Shown here one piece after another: positions 43,981 through 51,254 of a DNA stretch of 64,000 nucleotides. Location: assembly GCF_051201625.1 (NCBI RefSeq), contig NZ_CP179203.1:2046001-2110000 (forward strand), read 5' to 3'. Numbering within the stretch: position 1 is the stretch's first letter; the number at the start of each line of letters is the position of its first letter. The DNA is from Shimia sp051201625. GTDB lineage: Bacteria; Pseudomonadota; Alphaproteobacteria; Rhodobacterales; Rhodobacteraceae. The translations under genes and the position numbers were made by a program. Under the pieces are notes generated by a model that saw nothing but the letters and a program-made list of their open reading frames with translations, was not told the DNA's origin and did not search any database.

Positions 43981-45663
43981 TCATGAATTAGCGTCCCTTA
44001 ACGCTAGGTTCTCAATGAGACGCGTTTCCAGGAGTTGGCCGTTTCGGTAGAGTATTGGATATGCAATCGCAGAAATATGGCTGTTTATGTCTCTCAGCGC
44101 ACGCAATGTCTTCAGGTGCACATCACTGGTTTCAAAGCTCTCGGCTCGTCCGTCTTGAAGGCGGGCGAGGTGGCGCTTGCGGCTTTTGCGTTCGGCTCGT
44201 TTAAATTCTGCCTTTTCGACAACAAGCAACCTAGCGCTTTCAAGATCGTCTGAAATCAGCACATTGCTAGCAAACTGAAGATTGGCGCGAACACCTTCAT
44301 GCATCTTTAACAACTCGTTCCAACCTTCGTCAGAAAACTTCATACGTCCGTCACGCATCTCCCTCGCTGCAGACGTTATTTCCTTTGAAATGACGTCCCC
44401 TGCGGTTTCGAGGCGGATGGCATAGTCCATCAGACCACGCACTGATTTGTTGTCCTGCTTGCGATATGTGTCAGGTGGAATTTTAGCTACGTAAGACCTG
44501 AAGCCGGAAAGGGTTGAGTTTATGACCTTGTCCTGATCTGAAGCTGATTGAAACAACTCGTCGGCACCGTTTTCGTACATATCTGGAATCAGCCGGAACA
44601 TTGCTTCGACCATATCGATCATTCGTAACAGCTCTCTTTTTAGGCTGGCTATTGCTTGCGACGGAGAGTCCAAAGCTGCTGGATCAAGCGCGCTGGCAAC
44701 TTGTGAATTCAGCTCTTCCGCACGTGCCCCCTGCAAATCAGGCATGAATAGCTCGAATGAACTCTGCAAAACCCTGCAAAACGGCAGGGCCAGCAAAAGT
44801 AATGAAAGGTTAAAACCGATATGTGCATAGATCAGTGACTGGCCCGCTTTTGAAAAAAGAAGGATCGATGGGTCAAAAGCAATGTGGATCACCATCAATA
44901 CAATGATGGCCCAGCTTCCACGCAAAATCAGGTTTGCAACTGGTATTCGTCGACCGCGTGTGTTCACGTCGCGCGTCAGCCAAATGGGTATAAACGCGCT
45001 TCCCATGTTTGCCCCCAACGCAAGGGATAATGCCGCAGCAAATGGAATAGCTCCGATTTGAACAAGTGTGACACACATCAAAATGGCTGCAACACTGGAA
45101 TGCATCACAAAGGCCAGAGCCGCTCCAACCAAAAAGGCAGTAAGAAAGTCCCGGGCCAGATAGTCCGCCACAGCTGGTAAAAAGGCACTATCCCGAATTG
45201 GCGCTATGGCTTCTCGCAAAAATTGAAGTGAAATCAATATAAGAGCAATTCCCATCAAGACTCGCCCGAGTTGTCGGCTTTTCTTGTTTTCCACCTTGAC
45301 AAACAGCCAACCGCCAGTGGCCAGCAACAAAGGTACGAGCCAGTCCATTTTGAAAGACAGAATTTGGATAATCAGTGCGGACCCGAGATCGCCACCAAGG
45401 ATAATCGCTAGCCCAGTAGGAAACGAGAGAAATCCATTGGCAGCAAAACCGGCTGTCAGCAATGCAACCGCTGCCGAACTCTGCAAAACGATTGCCAGCA
45501 TTAAACCGGACGAACTAGCACCCAACATACTTTGGTTTTGTGTCAGAAGTCGTTGAAAAGATGCGCCATAGCTGCGTTCAATACCTGTGCGTACCATGCG
45601 AACAGCAAACAACAACAGCATTGTCGCACCGGCCAAACTGACTAAGAAGCTTATGATTACCAT
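43981..45663 (-). CDS. Na/Pi-cotransporter family protein with PhoU-like domain
   Basis: A 560-residue membrane protein with about eight to ten spans in two repeats. The Na/Pi family motif QSSAA is at residues 61-65 and its partner HSSVA appears in the second repeat. The C-terminal ~230 residues form a helical PhoU-like domain. Bacterial members can take up or release phosphate. Here it lies beside genes that free phosphate inside the cell from a phosphonate used for carbon and nitrogen, so phosphate export is a reasonable role, but this is inference. It starts 1 bp after the IMPase stop. Confidence 0.88.
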   Translation of the reverse strand: MVIISFLVSLAGATMLLLFAVRMVRTGIERSYGASFQRLLTQNQSMLGASSSGLMLAIVLQSSAAVALLTAGFAANGFLSFPTGLAIILGGDLGSALIIQILSFKMDWLVPLLLATGGWLFVKVENKKSRQLGRVLMGIALILISLQFLREAIAPIRDSAFLPAVADYLARDFLTAFLVGAALAFVMHSSVAAILMCVTLVQIGAIPFAAALSLALGANMGSAFIPIWLTRDVNTRGRRIPVANLILRGSWAIIVLMVIHIAFDPSILLFSKAGQSLIYAHIGFNLSLLLLALPFCRVLQSSFELFMPDLQGARAEELNSQVASALDPAALDSPSQAIASLKRELLRMIDMVEAMFRLIPDMYENGADELFQSASDQDKVINSTLSGFRSYVAKIPPDTYRKQDNKSVRGLMDYAIRLETAGDVISKEITSAAREMRDGRMKFSDEGWNELLKMHEGVRANLQFASNVLISDDLESARLLVVEKAEFKRAERKSRKRHLARLQDGRAESFETSDVHLKTLRALRDINSHISAIAYPILYRNGQLLETRLIENLALRDANS

Positions 45664-45664
45664 C

Positions 45665-46453
45665 TTAGTTTCTCAGCTCTTTTAAAACTCGGGAGTGCAA
45701 TTCTATGGTGGCGGCGGAAACAATAGCCGTGCCGCCGGAAGCCATCGTCAAAGAGTTGCCCCGCCAGTCTGTAACGACCCCGCCGGCAGCTTCGACAACG
45801 GGAACAATTGGCAAATAGTCATAAGGCTGCAAATCATAGTCGATAACAATATCTACGTGCCCCATTGCGAGCAAAGCGTGGGGATAACAGTCATAAGCGA
45901 ACCTGCGGGTTTGGCCAATTTTTGTGAGGCTTGCAAGCACAGCCGGCTGCTCTGACAACAGTTTTTCGCCTTCATTTATATAAAGTATTGCCTGATCTAA
46001 AGATGTTTGGTTCGACGTGAAAATTTGTTTCCCGTTAAAAGTAGTTCCCACATCTTTGCAACCAATGATTGTTTCGCTCAGCTTTGGCATACCCACCACA
46101 CCTATTTCTGGAACACCGTTGAGTAATCGAGCCAAAAGAAACCCGAACAGCGGATGCCCAGACAAAAATGACCGCGTGCCATCGATAGGATCGATACACC
46201 AAATGTGCCCGTCATCACCCCTGACTTCATCCGTCAAACCAAATTCTTCACCCAATATGCGGTCGTCAGGAAAGTGTTTTTCTAGATATGATCTTATGCG
46301 CATTTCGACCGCTTTGTCGGCCTGCGTAACCGGACTCTCATCTTCTTTGAATTCTACTTCGAGCGATCTACGATGATATTCAAGCGCCACGACACCGGCA
46401 AGTTCTACAATATGATTTAAATGTGCTACCAGCGTACTGTTTCTCTTTAGCAT
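45665..46453 (-). CDS. Inositol monophosphatase family phosphatase
   Basis: A 262-residue Mg-dependent phosphatase of the IMPase superfamily (inositol-1-P, histidinol-P or similar substrates). Metal-binding motifs are complete: GEEFG, WCIDPIDGTRSFLSG, and YDYLPIVPVVEAAGG near the C-terminus. The ATG at 46453 lies inside the last codons of the DeoR gene (7-bp overlap, ATGCTAA), so expression is coupled to it. The true substrate is not evident; histidinol-phosphate and sugar phosphates are candidates. Confidence 0.88.
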   Translation of the reverse strand: MLKRNSTLVAHLNHIVELAGVVALEYHRRSLEVEFKEDESPVTQADKAVEMRIRSYLEKHFPDDRILGEEFGLTDEVRGDDGHIWCIDPIDGTRSFLSGHPLFGFLLARLLNGVPEIGVVGMPKLSETIIGCKDVGTTFNGKQIFTSNQTSLDQAILYINEGEKLLSEQPAVLASLTKIGQTRRFAYDCYPHALLAMGHVDIVIDYDLQPYDYLPIVPVVEAAGGVVTDWRGNSLTMASGGTAIVSAATIELHSRVLKELRN

Positions 46454-47239
46454 TGCGCGTCCCGTTTTTTTGCAAGCTGAACTTTGACACCCCATCCATT
46501 GAGTGCTGAAGACAGTTTTGATCGCGGTTTCTTGTCGACAAAAAGTGTGGAAACTATGCTTGGTGAAAAGCCCAAATGGGGTGCTTTTGTTTCAAACTTG
46601 TGGTGTGTCATTGCAACGTACTTGATCTCTGCACATTCGCTTACAACTGATGCAAGGCTGGCCTCCGCAGGATTGAGATACAAAAAACCACTTTTTGTAT
46701 TTAACGCGTCAGCGCTGAGCACTGCCACATCAAAACAATAGCGACGCGCCTGTCGTTCACAAACGTTGCCAAATGCGCCCAATTCGTCGGGTTGCATCTC
46801 GCCACCAAGAAGGAAGACACGACAGTTATTGTGACCGACAAGCGATTGCGCAACCCGAGTTGAATTAGTCACAATCGAAAGATTGCTTTTGAGCCTCAGC
46901 TCTTCTGCAACAAACGCGGTGGTGCTTCCAACATCCAGAAATAGGGTCATGCCATCATGAATTGATTGCGACAACTCGTGTGCAACAAATCGTTTTTCCT
47001 CTGGGTTCTCTGCGATTCTCCGAAAAAAACTTGGATCACTTTGGGTCCCGACGAGGAATACGCCCCCGTGAACACGGGCAACGGCTCCAGATTTTGAAAG
47101 TGATTTGATAGAGCGCCGAATTGTCTCCTCAGAAACTCCAAGAACACTTGACAGCTGTGTTCTTGGCAAATCCACCTAGCCGGCGAACCGCATCAAGAAG
47201 CTCTACCTCTCTGTGAGAATGCATTGTATCCACAGTCAT
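46447..47239 (-). pseudogene. DeoR family regulator, frameshifted in the HTH region
   Basis: The expected start is ATG 47239 with GGAG upstream. It reads 21 codons with HSHREVELLDAVRRL (first HTH helix). At 47176-47173 the sequence CTAGGTGGAT has one base too many, or two too few, and the frame ends soon after. The rest, from 47175, is a full DeoR protein: DLPRTQLSSVLGVSEETIRRS, FLDVGSTTAFVAEEL and SIVTNSTRVAQSL for the phosphosugar-sensing domain. A GTG at 47175 could start a 242-residue protein without the first helix. It is either inactivated or a shortened form. Its stop overlaps the IMPase start. Confidence 0.8.
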
Positions 47240-47248
47240 TCAATCTCC

Positions 47249-47299
47249 ATTTGTGTGGAAAATTGCCCGTTAATAAATTAATTTGTGGGAAAATGACCG
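47249..47299. repeat. Direct repeat upstream of the frameshifted DeoR gene
   Basis: ATTTGTGTGGAAAATTGCCC (47249-47268) and ATTTGTGGGAAAATGACCG (47281-47299) share 15 or more positions and start 32 bp apart, close to three helical turns. They lie about 10 bp upstream of the DeoR start, where a DeoR-family protein would bind its own promoter. The match was made by eye. Confidence 0.45.
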
Positions 47300-47452
47300 A
47301 TATTTAATCGACATACAATGCATATCCCACATTATTCGCTGGGTGGGGTTGCAGCTAGATCGAAGCAATAAAAAACAATGACCGCGATTTTGTGGATGTA
47401 TTTGGGAAGGCGACGACGTTTATAAGTGTCGTCATTAAGGCATGGGCTCGTC

Positions 47453-48223
47453 TCAATCAGCGACGTAAATTTTAAGATGGTCTAACACCTGACGGAAGGC
47501 GTCGGGTGGTTCTACATTGGTAACAAGAGTATCGCCCTTTTTGAGGTCCGGCTGCCGTAGTGCTGGTTTTCTGGCTTGTGGTTGAAACTTGGAGGCGTCC
47601 ACAGCCATGATTGAACGAGATGAGCTATGCATCATGGCAAACGCCATGTCCACTTCGCATTGCTCATGTACCAAAAACCCTTTTTCAGGATGGGCCATGG
47701 ACGCTGAGAGAACGCAATAATCCACTTGGGCGCGCTCGACTACTCGAAAGGCAGAGCGGTCGAAAGACGCACCGTCATGATCGCGCAGCTGGGTGCCAGC
47801 CATCGATACGTTGTTTCCCGGGATCATCGCAAGAGTGCTGGCGACAAACGCAGAGTTGGTGACAACGGTCAGTTTACGGCGCGCGCGCAGCATCTGCGCG
47901 ATGAAGGCTGAAGTTGACCCAGTGTCAATGGTCAGACTGTCTCCATCCTGCACAATTTCGACTACCGCATTTGCAATGGCGACCTTCGCCTCGCGATTGA
48001 GGCTCATGCGAGACAGGAAGGGCGGATCAAGCGCCGACTTGTTTGATACAAGCGCGCCATGGACCTTCCTGAGAGCCCCACGTTCAGCCAATGGACGGGT
48101 GACGCGGCGGATGGTTTGATCGGACACACCCATGATTTGTGATAATTCCTGAATGCTTATTGTACCCATCATATCGACCCGGCGAAGGATCTCTTCACTG
48201 TATTTTGAGGTTGGCGTAGTCAT
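47453..48223 (-). CDS. DeoR family transcriptional regulator
   Basis: A 256-residue intact DeoR/GlpR-type protein. Its N-terminal HTH is YSEEILRRVDMMGTISIQEL with IMGVSDQTIRRVTRPLAERG, and the sugar-phosphate-sensing domain has LTIDTGSTSAFIAQML and TVVTNSAFVASTL. The start ATG overlaps the end of an IMPase-like gene by 4 bp. It is a paralogue of the frameshifted DeoR at 46447, and each is paired with an IMPase-family gene, in opposite order. Confidence 0.88.
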   Translation of the reverse strand: MTTPTSKYSEEILRRVDMMGTISIQELSQIMGVSDQTIRRVTRPLAERGALRKVHGALVSNKSALDPPFLSRMSLNREAKVAIANAVVEIVQDGDSLTIDTGSTSAFIAQMLRARRKLTVVTNSAFVASTLAMIPGNNVSMAGTQLRDHDGASFDRSAFRVVERAQVDYCVLSASMAHPEKGFLVHEQCEVDMAFAMMHSSSRSIMAVDASKFQPQARKPALRQPDLKKGDTLVTNVEPPDAFRQVLDHLKIYVAD

Positions 48224-48990
48224 GGATGTAACAACTCCAGTAATTCGGCGTAAAATTTCCGTTTTTTGGTTTCAAGCGCAAGGCCGTTGAAGGTGAGTGA
48301 CAGCCGCTGGCCTTGCCCAACTGATATCACTCCACCAATCGCTTCAATTACTGCTGACGGCGATACGTGATCGTTTTGTTGGAGCTCTAAGTCAATAACA
48401 GCAACCATGTGCTTGTTTGCGACAAGCGCATTACAATGCCTATTTCCTCCAATTTTACGCATTTTTCTAGCCGACACGAAGATAAAAAATTGTGCGTATT
48501 CGCAAATCGTAATCTTGCTTGAACCGTTCAAAAATGGGTGCACTATGATTAACTCACTGCAGGGGGGTGCGAAAAAAGCTGGACTTGTCATCTTTGTATC
48601 CAGACTGCGTGCTCTTTCGCAGTGTTGATTTTCCTTTATTACGTTGACCAATCCCAACTCAAACGGGTAATTCAATACGGTACTGGTTAGCATAACAACT
48701 ATCGACCAACCGTCGATAAACAAATAAATGCTGTTGATCGGATCAACGCTCAATATGTCGTCTAGATTGCCAAACTGATCGAATTTCCCATCAAAGATAG
48801 CTTTGCCGGGAAGGGCCGCTTTGTTTGTTGCAGGAATTGCCCGTTCGGAACCTTGATCTGCGATTGTGACGTTGCTGTCGCCCGATTTTGCGGTGATACA
48901 CAGTAGCTTGCAGAGTAGCGTCACTGCCCCGGGCGATGCCGTAGTAGTGACCCCTAGGGTTACCCAAAGACGAGAGCGTTTGTCTGCCAT
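48220..48990 (-). CDS. Degenerate inositol monophosphatase paralogue
   Basis: A 256-residue open frame related to the IMPase at 45665: DSNVTIADQGSERA matches DESPVTQADKAVEM, and NDHVSPSAVIEAIGGVISVG matches YDYLPIVPVVEAAGGVVTDW. The metal-site motif DPIDGT has become DPINSI and GEEFG is no longer recognisable, so phosphatase activity is unlikely. It has no frame-breaking change, although conservation is very low. ATG 48990 is used; no clear RBS is seen. Just upstream the same strand reads TTFNGNNFVNGRQT, similar to a middle segment of the intact IMPase, hinting at a rearranged second fragment. It is either a dying gene or a protein with another role. Confidence 0.6.
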   Translation of the reverse strand: MADKRSRLWVTLGVTTTASPGAVTLLCKLLCITAKSGDSNVTIADQGSERAIPATNKAALPGKAIFDGKFDQFGNLDDILSVDPINSIYLFIDGWSIVVMLTSTVLNYPFELGLVNVIKENQHCERARSLDTKMTSPAFFAPPCSELIIVHPFLNGSSKITICEYAQFFIFVSARKMRKIGGNRHCNALVANKHMVAVIDLELQQNDHVSPSAVIEAIGGVISVGQGQRLSLTFNGLALETKKRKFYAELLELLHP

Positions 48991-49078
48991 TAACAAAATT
49001 GTTTCCGTTAAACGTCGTGCAAAACTGACTGGATTTTGAACAAATCACAAATAAAAAGCTACATATATTACCAAATTT

Positions 49079-49118
49079 TGTTGAATACTGTTGATTTTTC
49101 TGCAGTTAATTGTTGAAT
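49079..49118. promoter_or_regulatory. Three phased TGTTGAWT repeats before the betaine-type ABC operon
   Basis: TGTTGAAT at 49079 and 49111 and TGTTGATT at 49089. The spacings of 10 and 22 bp place them on one face of the helix, 70-110 bp before the binding-protein start. This suggests an operator of direct repeats. The adjacent DeoR-family regulator is a candidate. Confidence 0.35.
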
Positions 49119-49189
49119 GTTGGCATAAAGTTGGTGCGATACCTTAAAAAATTGGAAACAGAGCACCGACATCTTAAGGGAGAAAATAC

Positions 49190-50122
49190 ATGAAACACTT
49201 GTCTGTTTTGGCCGCGGCTTGCCTTGCTGCGACACCCGTCCTTGCCCAAGACTCCGCCGACCCGATCAAGCTAACGCTTCATGACTGGTCCGGCCAACTT
49301 GTTACGACCACGCTCATGGGCGAGGTGCTCAAGGAAGCGGGCAACAATGTAGAATACGTACAAGCTGATTATATCGCGCAGTTTGCAGGACTGAAAACTG
49401 GCGATCTACACCTTGCAATGGAAATTTGGGAAACCACCGGCCGTGAAGCGCTGGATGAAGCTGTCGGCTCTGGCAACGTGGTTAACATGGGAGAAACTGG
49501 AATGATGGCCATCGAAGAGTGGTGGTACCCGGCCTACATGGAAGATCGCTGTCCGGGTCTACCCAACTGGGAGGCATTGAATGATTGTGCTGAGGAATTC
49601 TCGACTGCTGAAACCGCCCCCCTCGGCCGTTATCTTGGCGGTCCGGTGACATGGGGTGGCTTTGACGACGAGCGCGTTGAAGCACTTGAGATGGACTTTG
49701 AGGTCATCCATGCGGGTACCGATGCTGCACTTTTTGCAGAACTTGAAGCGGCGTACCAACGTCAAGATCCGATCGTACTTTGGGTGTATGCGCCGCATTG
49801 GGCGCCGGCCAAGTACGAAGGTAAATTCGTGGAATTCCCTCCTTACTCAGCAGAATGCTACAATGACCCATCCGTTGGCATTAACTCCGATGCCGCGTTT
49901 GACTGTGGTAAGCCGACAGGCCCGATCTGGAAGGCCGCATGGGCAGGTTTGTCAGAACAGTGGCCAAACGCAGCAAAAGTCGTAGAAAATTTCAAAATTT
50001 CTAACGAAGACATGGGCGCGATGGTTGCTGACGTAGACCTGAACGGCAAACCGTTGGACCAAGTTGTGGCCGCATGGATGGTCGAAAACGAAGCTACTTG
50101 GAAAAGCTGGATTGCCCAGTAG
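49190..50122 (+). CDS. Betaine-type ABC transporter substrate-binding protein (ProX/OpuAC family)
   Basis: A 310-residue periplasmic protein with Sec signal MKHLSVLAAACLAATPVLAQ. The OpuAC domain shows LTLHDWSGQLVTTTLMGEVL and aromatic-rich stretches typical of quaternary-ammonium cages (GMMAIEEWWYPAYM, LWVYAPHWAP). The ligand is probably a methylated amine such as a betaine, choline-like or carnitine-like compound, but cannot be fixed from sequence. The ATG follows GGGAGA. A strong hairpin separates it from its ATPase gene. It is the first gene of the seven-gene operon ending at 59920. Confidence 0.88.
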   Translation: MKHLSVLAAACLAATPVLAQDSADPIKLTLHDWSGQLVTTTLMGEVLKEAGNNVEYVQADYIAQFAGLKTGDLHLAMEIWETTGREALDEAVGSGNVVNMGETGMMAIEEWWYPAYMEDRCPGLPNWEALNDCAEEFSTAETAPLGRYLGGPVTWGGFDDERVEALEMDFEVIHAGTDAALFAELEAAYQRQDPIVLWVYAPHWAPAKYEGKFVEFPPYSAECYNDPSVGINSDAAFDCGKPTGPIWKAAWAGLSEQWPNAAKVVENFKISNEDMGAMVADVDLNGKPLDQVVAAWMVENEATWKSWIAQ

Positions 50123-50135
50123 TTATCCAACTTGC

Positions 50136-50163
50136 AATGGGGCGCGTCTGTTCGCGCCCCATT
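50136..50163 (+). other. Hairpin after the betaine binding-protein gene
   Basis: Perfect 11-bp stem AATGGGGCGCG / CGCGCCCCATT with loop TCTGTT, 14 bp after the stop. A T-run (TTTTTT at 50171-50176) lies a few bases further. It is probably a partial terminator that keeps binding-protein mRNA in excess. Confidence 0.7.
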
Positions 50164-50240
50164 TCCAAGATTTTTTATGAATTGGGGTCTTCGCGTTGGT
50201 AAGATACCAGAGTGGCGCAGACACCGCGCTCGAGGTCTGC

Positions 50241-51254
50241 ATGGAAAAACCTGTCATTCTCGACTGTCGCCATCTCTGGAAGCTTTTTGGGCCCAGGGCT
50301 GAGGCATTGCTTGAAGGTGGGAAGGAGCCCAATCTTTCCAAATTGAAAAATGCAAACGTGATCGGTGCTGTGCGCGATGTAAGTGTGCAAATACATCAAG
50401 GCGAGATCTTTGTGATCATGGGCCTGTCGGGGTCGGGTAAGTCCACACTGGTAAGATGCCTGTCACGGTTGGTGGAGCCGACGGCGGGTGAAATTGAATT
50501 CGAAGGACGTGACCTGTTGCGTGCCTCTGATGCGGAGTTGATCGGAATCAGACGCAAAAAGATGGGCATGGTATTCCAACATTTTGCCCTGATGCCTCAT
50601 TTGACTGTTTTGGAAAACGTGGCTTTCCCGTTGGAAATACAGGGGGTTGATCGTGCATTGCGCCAAACCAGCGCACAGAAGGTCATCGAGCTTGTTGGAT
50701 TACAAGGGCGCGAGGGGTATTATCCCCGTGAGTTGTCCGGTGGACAGCAACAGCGCGTTGGTATTGCAAGAAGTCTGGTAGTGGAACCTGACCTGTGGTT
50801 TCTTGACGAGCCGTTTTCCGCGCTTGATCCATTAATCCGGCGCGAAATGCAGGATGAATTCATCCGCCTGCAGAATATGCTGAAAAAGACCATTGTATTC
50901 ATCACGCATGATTTTGACGAAGCCATTCGGTTAGCAGACCGGATAGCAGTAATGAAAGACGGAATGATCGAACAGGTCGCAACACCGGAAGAACTGGTGC
51001 AAAACCCGGCTACCGACTACGTGGCGGATTTCACGCGTCATGTCGTGCGGGCCAAAGTGGTACTTGCGCAAAGCCGAATGGAGCCTGCAACCAGTAACGA
51101 CTTTGCCGGCGAAGTTGCGCATGATGCCACCATTGAAAGCATAGCAGATGAGGTAGAAAGATCCGACGCTCCTCTGAAAGTAATAAAAGACGAAAAGGTG
51201 ATCGGCCAGATCACCGCGCAGGCTGTAATTGATGTTCTGATCGGACGTGGCTGA
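50241..51254 (+). CDS. Betaine-type ABC transporter ATP-binding protein (ProV)
   Basis: A 337-residue ATPase: Walker A GLSGSGKST, signature LSGGQQQRVGIARSL, Walker B WFLDEPFSALD, switch FITHDFDEAI. The N-terminal extension LWKLFGPRAEALLEGGKEPN is characteristic of ProV/OpuAA proteins. A C-terminal region of about 75 residues is in the CBS-domain position, but only one partial domain is visible. The ATG at 50241 has GAGG 5 nt upstream. The stop overlaps the permease start by one base. Confidence 0.9.
   Translation: MEKPVILDCRHLWKLFGPRAEALLEGGKEPNLSKLKNANVIGAVRDVSVQIHQGEIFVIMGLSGSGKSTLVRCLSRLVEPTAGEIEFEGRDLLRASDAELIGIRRKKMGMVFQHFALMPHLTVLENVAFPLEIQGVDRALRQTSAQKVIELVGLQGREGYYPRELSGGQQQRVGIARSLVVEPDLWFLDEPFSALDPLIRREMQDEFIRLQNMLKKTIVFITHDFDEAIRLADRIAVMKDGMIEQVATPEELVQNPATDYVADFTRHVVRAKVVLAQSRMEPATSNDFAGEVAHDATIESIADEVERSDAPLKVIKDEKVIGQITAQAVIDVLIGRG

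Noticed and set aside
49120..49150. Sigma-54 promoter before the betaine-type operon
   Set aside because: TTGGCATAAAGTTGGTGC looks similar but the GG and GC are 12 bp apart rather than 10.
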